Positions 8,157-17,251 of a DNA stretch of 64,000 nucleotides are shown here, in pieces. The notes under the pieces were generated by a model. The model was not told the origin of the DNA. It saw only the letters and a list, made by a program, of their open reading frames with translations, and did not search any database. Each line of letters opens with the position of its first letter. Position 1 is the stretch's first letter. Source of the DNA: CAZMGT01 sp964565895 (GTDB lineage Bacteria; Armatimonadota; Zipacnadia; UBA1398; CAZMGT01); NCBI GenBank assembly GCA_964565895.1, contig CAZMGT010000013.1, forward strand, positions 4,919-68,918, read 5' to 3'. The translations under genes and the position numbers were made by a program.

Positions 8157-9934
8157 CCTTCCGCTCCTCCTTCGCCTGGGCCGCGGAGGTTAACCACTGC
8201 GCTGCGCTCGCCGCGAACGACGTAGCGCGTCTTGAGTGTACTACGCGCGACAAGAGTCCACAACCGCGCCAGGCGGCGCAGCTCGGGCGCCGCCGGGGCC
8301 TCCGGCCGCTCGGGCAGGTCCCTCAGCTCCGTCGTCGGGCCCTCGAGCAAAGGCAGGGCGCGCCCCACGGCAAAACCCATAAGCTCCTCCAGCGGCGAGC
8401 GCTCCAAGTCGCACACCACCTCGCTCCGCCGGCCAAGCGTCGCTACGCCCTCGACCACGTCGTCCAAGCTCGCCGGCGCGGGCTGGTCGTCCCACGGCTC
8501 ATATTTCAAAAGCTCCGCGCAGCTCTTGCCATGGACCCGCACGCGCAGCGCCCGCGCCCGCACATCAGCGGGCACGGCTATGCGCAGGCGAACCATCTCC
8601 TCCGGCCGGCGAAAAGGCTTCAGCACAACGCGCACCTCAACCTCTTCCCCCGGCGAAACCGTCTGCGGGCTTGCGCTCACCCCCGCGATCTCCGCCTCGG
8701 CCAGCTCGCGCGCGCAGTTCACCGCGAGGCGGATCGCGCGCACGTCCGCCGGACGCACGGGGTTTTCGGTCAGCGCAAGGAGAATGTCCTGCACCTCAAG
8801 CCCCACCTGCCCGGCAAGGTCCTCGCTGTCGCAGACGACGTCCTCGCGGCGCGCCACCCGCCCGTCTTCGAGCACGACCTCCGCGCGATACGCCGCCGTG
8901 CCTCCGCCCGCGCGGTCGAGCACGGCCTCGATCAGCCCAAGCACAGCGATCCCCGCGAGCTCCGGGGTAAGCTGCCGATCGCGCACAAGCTCGCAGCGCA
9001 GCGTGCGCGGCTTGGCCAGCTCCTCGCCGCCGAGCTCCAGGGAAAGCTCCGCCAGCGCGGGCTTTTCGCCCAGTACGCCGCCCACCCCAGCCTCGCGATC
9101 CTGCGTCACCGTCCCGATCACCGGCCCCAGGGGGCTGCCCACGCGAAACGGAAGCTGCGTGCTGGGCACCGACTGGTGAATTACCGTGCGCACCAGGGGA
9201 AAGTTCGCCCGGCCGTGGTGGATAAAGCTGTGGCCAAAGGCGACAAACCTGTTCCCCTGAACATAGGTCATCGTCCCCAGCGCGGTAACGTTTACCGCGC
9301 CGCGGATGAGCTGTATCCCGATCGCCGCCCCCGGCTCAACGGCCTTGCTCCATCCCCCTCGCCCCGCTCTCGCGCTCCCTCCCCCCTGCACGGCGCGCAG
9401 GCCACAGCGCGAAAGCCGCTCGCTTAGCCGCAAAAAGCCCCTGTGCGAAAGCCCGGCGACCATTACCGGGCTCTGGCAGCGGGCAAGCGCTGCCCAGAGG
9501 CTGCTCCCCGCGCCGCGCCCGGCGCTCGCCGAGTTTTCCCCCTCAAGCAGGGGGAGCATATACTCGATCGGCGTGGCATAGCCGTAGAGCGTGTTGGAGT
9601 ACTCTGTGGTAAACGCCACGGCGCCCACGAGGTTGTTATTGATGTAAATCGGGCTCCCGCTCATCCCCGCGGAAATGCCGCCCGCGGCCTCGATCTCCGC
9701 CCCGCCCACCTTGATAAACAAATAGTCCGGCGTCGCCCCATCGCTGCGCATAATGTCTACAATGCGCACATCAAACCGGCTGATTTTCGTGCCGGAGATA
9801 ACCGTCTTCCCATAGCCGCGCATCCCGGGCTTAATCTGGTCCAGGGTCAAAATGCCTCGCGCCGGCGTGGCCACAAACCAAGCCGCGACGAGCGCAAAAA
9901 CAAGGGCTGCGCCCCCGCTCGCTCGAACGTTCAT
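8153..9934 (-). CDS. Secreted SpoIVB-like serine peptidase (family S55)
   Basis: A 593-aa protein with an N-terminal signal (hydrophobic residues 9-25, ATPARG before LTLDQI). The S55 domain follows: LDQIKPGMRGYGKTVISGTKI (31-51) and the GMSGSP motif at 90-95 with the likely catalytic serine S94. S55 peptidases include SpoIVB, which self-cleaves and signals across the forespore membrane in Bacillus; no sporulation genes are seen here, so the substrate is unknown. The remaining ~400 residues are beta-rich and unassigned. ATG 9934 is chosen because the upstream extension to 10252 is basic, unlike a protein start, and runs through the promoter. It is translationally coupled to mlaE by a 4-base overlap. 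Confidence 0.85.
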   Translation of the reverse strand: MNVRASGGAALVFALVAAWFVATPARGILTLDQIKPGMRGYGKTVISGTKISRFDVRIVDIMRSDGATPDYLFIKVGGAEIEAAGGISAGMSGSPIYINNNLVGAVAFTTEYSNTLYGYATPIEYMLPLLEGENSASAGRGAGSSLWAALARCQSPVMVAGLSHRGFLRLSERLSRCGLRAVQGGGSARAGRGGWSKAVEPGAAIGIQLIRGAVNVTALGTMTYVQGNRFVAFGHSFIHHGRANFPLVRTVIHQSVPSTQLPFRVGSPLGPVIGTVTQDREAGVGGVLGEKPALAELSLELGGEELAKPRTLRCELVRDRQLTPELAGIAVLGLIEAVLDRAGGGTAAYRAEVVLEDGRVARREDVVCDSEDLAGQVGLEVQDILLALTENPVRPADVRAIRLAVNCARELAEAEIAGVSASPQTVSPGEEVEVRVVLKPFRRPEEMVRLRIAVPADVRARALRVRVHGKSCAELLKYEPWDDQPAPASLDDVVEGVATLGRRSEVVCDLERSPLEELMGFAVGRALPLLEGPTTELRDLPERPEAPAAPELRRLARLWTLVARSTLKTRYVVRGERSAVVNLRGPGEGGAEG

Positions 9935-9976
9935 CGCGATACCCGCCCGCGTGTGCTGTTTTTGCCTGGCTGCGGC

Positions 9977-10006
9977 ATTATAGCCGCGTGGGAAAATCGC
10001 TGTCAA
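9977..10006 (-). promoter_or_regulatory. Consensus sigma70 promoter for the S55 peptidase-mlaE-rlmN run
   Basis: On the minus strand a perfect TTGACA (complement of 10001-10006) is separated by 18 bases from a perfect TATAAT (complement of 9977-9982). Transcription would begin near 9970, about 36 bases before the ATG at 9934. It is the best -35/-10 match seen in this window. Confidence 0.75.
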
Positions 10007-10037
10007 AACGGACCCGTGAGGTTGGCGAGGGTTTGCC

Positions 10038-11483
10038 GTGCGCATGCATTTTGGACAGCAAAGCCGCTCTCTGCGCGCCGCGCGGCCGCCCATTTTCCGG
10101 CGGCCCGTGTGCCTCGCTCTCGCTTTCGCGCTGGGGTGTTTGCTTTGCGCGGCGGCTTGCCCCCGCGCCTGCGCCGACGACGCCGACAAGGCCCGCCAGA
10201 TCGCCCTCCGCACGCACGCGGCGCTCAACGCCGCGCAGGCGGTCTCCGCCACGTTTACCCGCGACCTGCTCTCACCGACAAGCCCGAGCGACGACCGGCC
10301 CTACGTCCAACCCTCGACGTGGCGCCTGCTTTGGCTGCGCGACGTGGGCTGGCGGCTGGAATGCCCCGACCGACTCGTCGAGATTTGCCGCGGCGAGCGG
10401 CTGTTGCTCCTCGACAAAGCGCGCCGAGTATGCGAGCTGCGCGACTGTTTTGACCCCCCGCTTGCCGTCCTCCGCCGCGTGCATCTGCTGGAGGACGTCG
10501 CGGCCGGTCCGCCGCCGTATCCCCGTGTGGGCTACAACGCCTTCTTCCGCGCCGGCCCGCCCACGTTTTCCGTGCGCGAGGATAGCCTCGGCCGGCGCCC
10601 GTGCTTTGTCGTCCAGCTCAGCTATGCGGTAGACCGCGAGAAAAGCGCTCGCTTCCGCCTGGGCAGCCAAGTCCAAGCCGAGCGCATAACCTACTTCCTC
10701 GACCGCCAAAGCTTCCTCCCCCTGCGCCGCACGCGCGAGCTTTTCGTCGCCGGGGAGTGGAAGCTCACCGACGAGCTGAAAGACGTGGCCTATGACGACG
10801 ACGTGCGCCTCCCCCTCCGCGCGCTTTCCCTGCAGCCCCCGCCCGACTACCTTCTCGCCGACCTGCGCACGCACCGCGCGCACCCCGCGACGCTGAAAGT
10901 GGGCGCGCGGCACGAGCGCTCCGACCTGCCCTTTCCCGAGGGTGGGGCGGCGTGCAACGCCGCGAGCTGGTGGCAGTGGTTCGCCGACCAAGTGCTCGAC
11001 TGCCAGGACGCCGCGCAGTGGCGCGTTGTCGTCCACGGCCTGGAGCTGCTCGCAAATAACGAGATGTTCGTCTACCTCACCCGCTGGAACAAGCAGGGGG
11101 CGGAATATTGGCGCGACGTGCAGCCCGATGTCGTGTGTCGCGATGAGCGGGGAAGGGTGTTCGTCTCCGTGCTCGGCGCGGAGCACATAAGCGAGCTGTG
11201 GAAGATCTGGCTCGTGCCCCTGGCCGCGGCGACCTACGACGGCCCGCCGCCGGAGCAGCTCACGCTAACCGTGCGCCCGTTCCCCCAGAGCCTCGCCCCC
11301 GCTCCGGACGAGCCCTCCGTCGTCTTCTCCGCTCTCCCCGCCCCGGAGCCCTTGGGGTTCGCCGTTCCTCCGCGCTGGGTTCAGGGGATGGACAAGCAAC
11401 AGCGCGAGCAGTTTCTCGACGAGCTCGCGCAGAGAAAAGCCCAGGCGCGCCAGCTTTTCCTTTTGCGCAAAGAGGGCGGGTAG
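10038..11483 (+). CDS. Secreted protein with LolA-like N-terminal region
   Basis: A 481-aa protein with a signal peptide (hydrophobic 25-44, cleavage near ACA-DDADKA). Residues 50-260 look like the LolA/LolB/RseB unclosed beta-barrel fold: a helix with AQAVSATFTRDL, strands carrying WRLLWLRDVGWRLECPDRLVEIC, and ERITYFLDRQSFLPLR ahead of a final strand. That similarity is by pattern only. The C-terminal 200 residues, including a WNKQGAEYWRDVQPD segment, are unrecognised, and the extreme C-terminus is a charged helix. GTG at 10038 with GCGAGG at about 10025-10030; divergent from the S55 peptidase gene with 103 bases between. A lipid/lipoprotein carrier role next to MlaE is an attractive but unproven inference. 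Confidence 0.65.
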   Translation: MRMHFGQQSRSLRAARPPIFRRPVCLALAFALGCLLCAAACPRACADDADKARQIALRTHAALNAAQAVSATFTRDLLSPTSPSDDRPYVQPSTWRLLWLRDVGWRLECPDRLVEICRGERLLLLDKARRVCELRDCFDPPLAVLRRVHLLEDVAAGPPPYPRVGYNAFFRAGPPTFSVREDSLGRRPCFVVQLSYAVDREKSARFRLGSQVQAERITYFLDRQSFLPLRRTRELFVAGEWKLTDELKDVAYDDDVRLPLRALSLQPPPDYLLADLRTHRAHPATLKVGARHERSDLPFPEGGAACNAASWWQWFADQVLDCQDAAQWRVVVHGLELLANNEMFVYLTRWNKQGAEYWRDVQPDVVCRDERGRVFVSVLGAEHISELWKIWLVPLAAATYDGPPPEQLTLTVRPFPQSLAPAPDEPSVVFSALPAPEPLGFAVPPRWVQGMDKQQREQFLDELAQRKAQARQLFLLRKEGG

Positions 11484-11647
11484 GGGGAGAAACATCGCTG
11501 GCGCGCGAGTCCCCTGGGCCGGCCTGTGCGCAAGGCGCGCGCGGCGTGCAAAAGCAAAAGCGGCGCAGCTTGCCTTTTCCCTCGCTCCGCCGGGCTAGCT
11601 ACGAGAACTGCGTGGTGGACAAGGCAAACCCCGCCGCCGAGAGTGGG

Positions 11648-12325
11648 CTATTCCTCTTCTTCTTCCTCCGTGGAGGTTTTGGGCGTCGCTTTCTTTTGCG
11701 CCGGTTTTCTTTCCTGGGCGCTCTCTGCCGGCTCTTCCTTGCTCGTCTCTTCTTCTAGCGAGATCTCCGTCGCCGGGGGCTTAATATAGCCGATAGCTTC
11801 GGAGAGCTTTTTCTGCGCCTCGGCCTTCTTAAACGGCGGGAGCAGCGCGGAAAGCGCTTGGTCAATCGCCGAAGTAGCGCTGTCGGCCAGGCGCTGGTTT
11901 TCGGGGTCGAGGCTAAACGCGGCCTTCAGCCGCTCCCGCGCCTGCATGGCCATCGTTGCCGCGTCGCCGAAGTTATTCTCGCCCAGCTCGCGAATCGCCG
12001 CGTTAAGGTCGTCCACGGCCTGGTTGCGCAGGCTCAGCGACGTGGCGTGGGCCACGCTGCGCACGTTGTCCAGCTCGCCCGCAATGCGCCGCACCTCCGC
12101 CTGGTCCACGCGGTGCACGACAAACCCGGCGACCACGGCACCCACGACCAGGCCGAAGATCAGCGCCGAGACGGTCAGCCCTTGGCCGCGCGTGGGCCGC
12201 TCCGCCACCTCGCCGATCGTCTCCACCGGCTTAGCGGTAACCTCCACTTCCTCCTCCGCTTCTTCCTCCCCGTGCACCGACACGTTGCGCCGCTTCTCCT
12301 CGTTTTCGTTGCGCTGCCTTCTCAT
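11648..12325 (-). CDS. Single-pass membrane protein, unknown function
   Basis: A 225-aa protein with an acidic N-terminus, one membrane segment at about residues 46-66 (LTVSALIFGLVVGAVVAGFV), and a helical domain (70-165) containing a TPR-like AIRELGENNFGDAATMAMQA stretch. It ends in a low-complexity Glu/Lys tail with seven or more consecutive acidic residues. The second ATG (12325) is preferred because GGAAGGGG then lies about 6 bases upstream; the ATG at 12331 would touch it. It lies 93 bases downstream of tyrS on the same strand. I do not recognise the family. Confidence 0.7.
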   Translation of the reverse strand: MRRQRNENEEKRRNVSVHGEEEAEEEVEVTAKPVETIGEVAERPTRGQGLTVSALIFGLVVGAVVAGFVVHRVDQAEVRRIAGELDNVRSVAHATSLSLRNQAVDDLNAAIRELGENNFGDAATMAMQARERLKAAFSLDPENQRLADSATSAIDQALSALLPPFKKAEAQKKLSEAIGYIKPPATEISLEEETSKEEPAESAQERKPAQKKATPKTSTEEEEEE

Positions 12326-12418
12326 GAGCATCCCCTTCCGCAGCCCAGGCGAAAATGTCTAGCCCAGATTACGCCTTCGTCCGCGCCCTTTCCTCCACTG
12401 TTTTCCCCTCTTGAGCAC

Positions 12419-13645
12419 CTAACCCCCGTCCTCGACCACCAGCCGCGCCACGCGCCTGCGCCCCACCGCGACAACCGTCCCCGTGCATACCGCGACCTGC
12501 TCCAGGGCGGAGCCCACACGCTTGCCGTCGATTTTCACCGCCCCCTGGGCGACCATCCGCCGGGCTTCGCGCCCCGAGGGCACCAGCCCGCACAGGGTAA
12601 GCAGCCGCGCCACCTGGATCTTCCCCTCCCTAAGCTCCGCGGGCGAAATCCGCTTCTCCTCGGCTACCTCAGCCAGGGCGTCGAGCGAGCGCAGCTTGTG
12701 CTTGGCGTCGAACTCCTTTTCCGCGGCGATCGCCGCCTCGCGCGAGTCGAAAAAGGTGACGATCTCCCGCGCCAGGCGGCGCTTGGCCTCCGCGGGGTGG
12801 ACAGTTCCCTCGGCCAGCCCGCGCTCCAGCTCCTCAAGCTCCTCCGGCGGAATGTCGGTAAGCAGGGCGAAGTACTTCATCATCAGCTCGTCGTTTATGG
12901 ACATAATCTTGCCGAACTTCTCCGCCGGGCTGTCTAAAATGTCAATGGTGTTCCCCAGCGACTTGCCCATCTTCTCCACGCCGTCCAGCCCCTCGATGAG
13001 CGGCACGGTAACGAAGCACTGCGGGGGCAGGCCGAAGTTGCGCATGAGATCGCGCGCGCAGGCGAAGTTAAACGTTTGGTCCGTCCCGCCAACCTCAATG
13101 TCCGCGTTAATGGCCACCGAATCGTACCCCTGCACTAGCGGATAAAGCAGCTCGAGCACGGTAATCGGCGTGCGTTTGGCCATCCGTTGGGCGAAGTCGT
13201 CGCGCTCTAAAATTCGCGCTACGGTATACTTCGAGGCGAGCTCGATTACGTCGGCGAAGCTCATTTTGTCAAACCACTCCGAGTTAAAGCGCACCTCGAC
13301 CTTGTCCATGTCCAAAATCTTCCCCGCCTGCTCGGCAAACCGCTCCGCGTTGCGCTCTGCCTCCTCCTTGGTGAGCAGGCGCCGCGTTTGCGACTTGCCC
13401 GAGGGGTCGCCGATGCGCCCGGTAAAGTCGCCGATGATAAACACCACCTGGTGCCCGAGCTCCTGAAACTGCCGCAGCTTGCGCAGCGGCACGGCATGGC
13501 CCAGGTGCAAGCGCGGCGTGCTCGCGTCCGCCCCGTGCTTAATGCGCAGGGGCCGCCCCTCGCCCAGCTTCTCTCGAATCTCCTCCTCCGAGACAACGAG
13601 CTCCGTCCCCCGCCGAATTATCTCCATCTGCTCCTCAATGGTCAT
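12419..13645 (-). CDS. tyrS: Tyrosyl-tRNA synthetase
   Basis: Class I aminoacyl-tRNA synthetase charging tRNA-Tyr. The 408-aa product has the HIGH-type motif HLGH at 47-50, the tyrosine pocket (SVAINADIEVGGTDQTFN, 176-193), a variant KMSKS loop KMGKS at 225-229, and a C-terminal S4 RNA-binding domain (IQVARLLTLCGLV, GREARRMVAQGAVKIDGKRV). ATG 13645 has AGGAGGA 7-8 bases upstream; the in-frame extension to 13732 lacks support. The architecture is that of the TyrRS group that includes TyrZ. An extended -10 promoter lies about 114 bases upstream and no T-box is evident in the leader. Confidence 0.96.
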   Translation of the reverse strand: MTIEEQMEIIRRGTELVVSEEEIREKLGEGRPLRIKHGADASTPRLHLGHAVPLRKLRQFQELGHQVVFIIGDFTGRIGDPSGKSQTRRLLTKEEAERNAERFAEQAGKILDMDKVEVRFNSEWFDKMSFADVIELASKYTVARILERDDFAQRMAKRTPITVLELLYPLVQGYDSVAINADIEVGGTDQTFNFACARDLMRNFGLPPQCFVTVPLIEGLDGVEKMGKSLGNTIDILDSPAEKFGKIMSINDELMMKYFALLTDIPPEELEELERGLAEGTVHPAEAKRRLAREIVTFFDSREAAIAAEKEFDAKHKLRSLDALAEVAEEKRISPAELREGKIQVARLLTLCGLVPSGREARRMVAQGAVKIDGKRVGSALEQVAVCTGTVVAVGRRRVARLVVEDGG

Positions 13646-13758
13646 TGCGCGTTCCTCCTGGCCGTCTGTCCGAAAACCGCCTGGCAAGCCCGCTGGGTCA
13701 GCGCCTTTTCCCACGCAAAAGCGGCGCAACACCTCGCCCCGCGCGCCGCGCGGCGGTC

Positions 13759-13767
13759 ATTATAGCA
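13759..13767 (-). promoter_or_regulatory. Extended -10 promoter of tyrS
   Basis: The minus strand reads TGCTATAAT, a perfect TATAAT with the TGn extension, about 114 bases before the tyrS ATG. No good -35 hexamer is found at 16-18 bases, which fits an extended -10 promoter. In the other direction, TATACT at 13811-13816 could be the -10 of the DUF1848 gene. Confidence 0.5.
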
Positions 13768-13857
13768 CGCTTCGCTGCCCCATTCGACCGCGCCCCCGTC
13801 TGCGCTGTAGTATACTAAACGCGCGCTGCGCCGCGCTCGGGCAGGGAGAGTTCCGCC

Positions 13858-14742
13858 GTGCGTTCGGTAATTTCCGCTTCGCGCCGAACAGACATCCCCG
13901 CGTTTTACTCACAGTGGCTGCTAAACAGGATCGCCGCAGGCTTTGCCGCGTACTACCACCCGTTTACGGGCAGGCGCTATGAGGTGTCCCTCGCGCCCGA
14001 CGATGTCTCGTGTTTTGTCTTCTGGACGAAAAACCTCGGCCCCCTGCTCCCCGCTCTGCCCCGCCTGGCTGAGCGTTATCGCTTTTATATCCACTTCACA
14101 ATCACCGGCCTGCCCCGCTACCTCGAGCCCAACGTTCCCCCGCCCGAGCAAACCATCGCCCAGTTTCGCCAAGCGGCGGCGCAGTTCGGCGCGCGCTGTA
14201 TGCTCTGGCGGTTCGACCCGATTATCTTCGACCAGAACATAGGCGCCCAGGCCACCATAGCCCGGTTCGACAGGCTCTCCGCTCTGCTCGAGGGCTATAC
14301 CGAGCGCTGCTACACGAGCTTCGTCAGCCTTTACGCGCGCACCCTGCGCAACACGGCCCGGGCGGGCGTTGCTGTGCGCGACCCCTCGCTTGAGGAAAAG
14401 CTGGAGCTTCTCGCCCAGCTTGTGGCCATCGCCCGCGAGCGCGGGATGACCATTTTCTCCTGCTGCGACGATGCCCTTGTCGGCCGCGGGGTGCGCAAGG
14501 CGCGGTGCATCGATCCCGAGCTCGTCCGCGCTATCGGCGCCCCGCCCCCGGACGACTTCCGCCCTGCGCCGAGCAGGAAAATGTGCGGCTGCTATCGCTC
14601 CGTAGACATCGGGGGCTACGACCTCTGCCCCGCGGGCTGCCTTTATTGCTACGCCAACGCCAACCCCAAGCGCGCCCGCGCTGCCTGGCGCGCGCACGAC
14701 CCGCAGGCCCCCGCCCTGCTCGACCCCGCGCACGCCACCTAG
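13858..14742 (+). CDS. DUF1848 family protein with cysteine-rich C-terminus
   Basis: A 294-aa protein of the DUF1848 family, recognised from the N-terminus SVISASRRTDIPAFYSQWLL, the early FWTKN motif, WRFDPI, and the C-terminal cysteine cluster CGC-x3-VDIGGYDLCPAGCLYCYAN (about 244-268). The C-x3-C-x2-C spacing in that cluster resembles a radical-SAM type Fe-S site, though it lies at the C-terminus. The biochemical role of the family is unknown to me. GTG at 13858 with AGGGAGAG just upstream. It converges on the aldo/keto reductase gene with 18 bases between the stops. Confidence 0.85.
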   Translation: MRSVISASRRTDIPAFYSQWLLNRIAAGFAAYYHPFTGRRYEVSLAPDDVSCFVFWTKNLGPLLPALPRLAERYRFYIHFTITGLPRYLEPNVPPPEQTIAQFRQAAAQFGARCMLWRFDPIIFDQNIGAQATIARFDRLSALLEGYTERCYTSFVSLYARTLRNTARAGVAVRDPSLEEKLELLAQLVAIARERGMTIFSCCDDALVGRGVRKARCIDPELVRAIGAPPPDDFRPAPSRKMCGCYRSVDIGGYDLCPAGCLYCYANANPKRARAAWRAHDPQAPALLDPAHAT

Positions 14743-14760
14743 CTCGCCCCGAGCGCCGCG

Positions 14761-15891
14761 CTACTGCCCCAGGGCCTCCGCCGTCTCCTTAAGCTGCTTG
14801 ATAATCGGGATGTTCTGCGGGCACTTGGGCTCGCACTCGCCACACTCCTGGCACTCGCTCGCCGCCAGCCCGCGCCGCCGCTCCTTCTGGTCTGGCTTGT
14901 CAAACCGCGCATATTCGCGCTTGGCATACTCGGTCAGCCCGAACACGCGGTGCAGGTTCATCAGCGCGAAGTTGCGGGGAATGTTTACCCCGTGCGGGCA
15001 GGGCATGCAATACTCGCACCCCGTGCAGTAAAGATCGGCGAGCTTTTTGTTCTCCTCCAGCGCGGCTTCGATCGCCTCGCGCTCCTCCGCGCTCAAGGGC
15101 TCGGGGCGCGAGGCTACCTCCAAATTCTCTTTCACCTGCTCCATAGTGCTCATGCCAGAGAGGGCGCAGCTTACGTTGGGGTTGGCCAAAACGAAGCGCA
15201 GGGCGACCTCGGGCGTGCTGCGCGCCGCGCCGGGGAGCATGGCCATGATCTTCTCCGAGGCAAACCCCAGCCGGCCGCCGGCGACCGGCCCCATAATGAC
15301 AACGCCCAGCCCCTTTTCGTGGGCGTAGGCGATGCCCTCCTCGTTCGAGCGGTCGAGCAGGTTATACTGCACGGTAACCACGTCAAAATGCCCCGTGTCC
15401 ACCAGCTTAAACAGCGACTCCGGCTTGTCGTGAAACGAAAAGGCGATATGTCCGATGATTCCCTGTTCCTTTGCCTTATACATCTGCTCGATGGCGCCGC
15501 CGGGTTTGCTTAGGCTCTCCTCGTATTTCTGCCAACTTATCCCGTGCTGGTGGTAAACGTCGATAAAATCCACGTCCAGCTTCTTTAGCTGCGTCTCCAG
15601 CCGCTCCCACCACTTCGCCGCATCCACCTCGTGCACCAGGTTTTTCGTGGACAGCATCACCTTCTCGCGATAGCCGTCCTTCAGAGCCTTGCCCAGAACT
15701 ATTTCGCTTTGCCCCTTGTTATAGCCAAACGCCGTGTCCACATAGTTGACGCCGTGGTCGATGGCGTAGCGGATCATGGCAATGGCCAGCTCTTCGTCCA
15801 CGTTCTCCGCGTCGCGCATGGGCAGGCGCATGCACCCAAACCCCAGCGCGGAAACCTTTTGCCCTACTCTCCCGAAGTCCCGATATTGCAT
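14761..15891 (-). CDS. Aldo/keto reductase with C-terminal 4Fe-4S ferredoxin domain
   Basis: A 376-aa NAD(P)H-dependent oxidoreductase. The AKR barrel covers residues 1-275, with the catalytic-type Asp and Tyr in NYVDTAFGYNKG (D52, Y57), Lys in STKN (K83) and His in DVYHQHGI. The C-terminal extension carries two cysteine clusters, CTGCEYCMPCP and CQECGECEPKCP, typical of the predicted Fe-S aldo/keto reductases common in anaerobes. The substrate is unknown. The ATG at 15891 has AGGAGGG upstream, whereas the longer frame to 16008 adds 39 non-family residues. A TATACT element (complement of 15923-15928) may be its -10. Confidence 0.92.
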   Translation of the reverse strand: MQYRDFGRVGQKVSALGFGCMRLPMRDAENVDEELAIAMIRYAIDHGVNYVDTAFGYNKGQSEIVLGKALKDGYREKVMLSTKNLVHEVDAAKWWERLETQLKKLDVDFIDVYHQHGISWQKYEESLSKPGGAIEQMYKAKEQGIIGHIAFSFHDKPESLFKLVDTGHFDVVTVQYNLLDRSNEEGIAYAHEKGLGVVIMGPVAGGRLGFASEKIMAMLPGAARSTPEVALRFVLANPNVSCALSGMSTMEQVKENLEVASRPEPLSAEEREAIEAALEENKKLADLYCTGCEYCMPCPHGVNIPRNFALMNLHRVFGLTEYAKREYARFDKPDQKERRRGLAASECQECGECEPKCPQNIPIIKQLKETAEALGQ

Positions 15892-16057
15892 TTCCGGCCC
15901 TCCTGCTTTGCGTGAGGTGCGCAGTATACCGCCTGTCGCCCCCTGCTCCGCCTCGTTTCGCGCTGCCTCTTGGCCAATTTCTCTTCCCCGTCGCACCGTT
16001 CCCTGCAACCGCTAGCGATCGGCTACAATACACGCAAAGCTTACCGTGGGGGGGCAG

Positions 16058-17116
16058 ATGGCTCACGCCGAAGTGCTTTTCGACGAGCGCTTTGCGCGCG
16101 ACCTGCGCCGCAAGTGGCGGGGCTATGTCACGTTTCCCGATGTCTGGGCTGTGCTGCGCGGCCGCTCTGCCGCGCAGCGCAACCTGCGCGCCTGGCTCGA
16201 AGAGCAGTGGCAAAGCATTCCCCCTCGGGCAAAACGGGCCTCGCTCCGCGGCGACCTGCGCTCGGAAAACATGGACCCCCCGCAGCACATGGGCGCGCGG
16301 TTTGAGCTCGCCGTGCGCGCTTGGCTCTTGCGCGTCTCCCCGCGGGTAACGGTCGAGCCCAAGCTCCCGGGCACCGCTCGCCGCCCCGACTTTCGCGTAT
16401 GGCTCGGCCCGGGGCAAAGCTTTGTTGTAGAGTGCATCGCGCGCAGCCCCTCCCCCGGCCTCGCCGACGCCCTCTGCTCGCGCGCCGTCCAGCATACGCT
16501 CGAGCGCCTGCTCCGCGCCGAGCACCCTCTGCTCCTTCGCCGCTGGTCGCTTGCCGTGCGCCTCAGCCCGTGGCAGGCGGTAAGCGCGCGGCAGGTGCGC
16601 CAGCTCGCCCAGCTCATCGCCAGCGAGGCGCAGCGGAGCCGCGCCTCACAGCTCCGCCTCCCCCTCGCCCCCGTCGGCCTACGCGGCGAGGTTGTCCTTT
16701 GCCGCGGCAGGCGGCCCGCGCCTCACGCCCCCGAGGGCCCGGAGCAGGCGGCGGACTTCGTCCTCGCCCGCGCCGCGCAAAAGCTGGCGCGCTTCGCCCC
16801 ATTCGTTAACCAGCCGTTCCTCGTCGCCGTAAACCAGCAGATGCTCGGCCAGTGGAACGATCGCGTCTTCGCCCAGCGCTGGCGCGCGGTCGCTCCCACG
16901 TTCGCCCCGGCCCTCAGCGCTTTGTGCTTGTGCACGGCGCAGGAGCTGCCCGATCGCCTGCGCTTTTGCTTTTCCGTCTATCATAACCCCGCCGCGGCGC
17001 ACCCCTTGCCTCGGCGCTGGCTTCCCCCGTGCGCCCACTATGTGCGCTATGGCGCACGCTGGCGCTGGCTGCGCACGGGCGAGGGGGTTTTGGACTGCCT
17101 CCCCGCGGCCCGCTAA
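16058..17116 (+). CDS. PD-(D/E)XK nuclease-like protein, probably degenerate
   Basis: A 352-aa protein. Residues 80-130 show the layout of a restriction-endonuclease fold: a helix with E83 (ARFELAVRAWLL), a strand, then RRPDF (D111) and FVVECIA (E125). The lysine of the canonical E-x-K is replaced (E-C-I), so catalysis is doubtful. The rest is Arg- and Leu-rich with no recognised domain, and it has no signal peptide. ATG 16058 is preferred over GTG 16046 because a G-rich Shine-Dalgarno (16048-16054) then lies immediately upstream. TACAAT at 16024-16029 is a possible -10. The family is not recognised; the fold is inferred from motif order. Confidence 0.55.
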   Translation: MAHAEVLFDERFARDLRRKWRGYVTFPDVWAVLRGRSAAQRNLRAWLEEQWQSIPPRAKRASLRGDLRSENMDPPQHMGARFELAVRAWLLRVSPRVTVEPKLPGTARRPDFRVWLGPGQSFVVECIARSPSPGLADALCSRAVQHTLERLLRAEHPLLLRRWSLAVRLSPWQAVSARQVRQLAQLIASEAQRSRASQLRLPLAPVGLRGEVVLCRGRRPAPHAPEGPEQAADFVLARAAQKLARFAPFVNQPFLVAVNQQMLGQWNDRVFAQRWRAVAPTFAPALSALCLCTAQELPDRLRFCFSVYHNPAAAHPLPRRWLPPCAHYVRYGARWRWLRTGEGVLDCLPAAR

Positions 17117-17251
17117 GCCGCCCTGCTGCCCGCGAAGCGCTGGGCGGCACGCAGCGCTTTTCGCGCCCCGCCGCGCAGGAAACTTGCCCCGCGCGCAAGA
17201 ATTCGCACAGCGCTAGTCGCCCATCGCCACGCCCAGGAGTCGCCCCGCCGC

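Noticed and set aside
13646..13758. T-box leader upstream of tyrS
   Set aside because: The leader is only about 110 bases and lacks the T-box AGGGTGGNACCGCG sequence.
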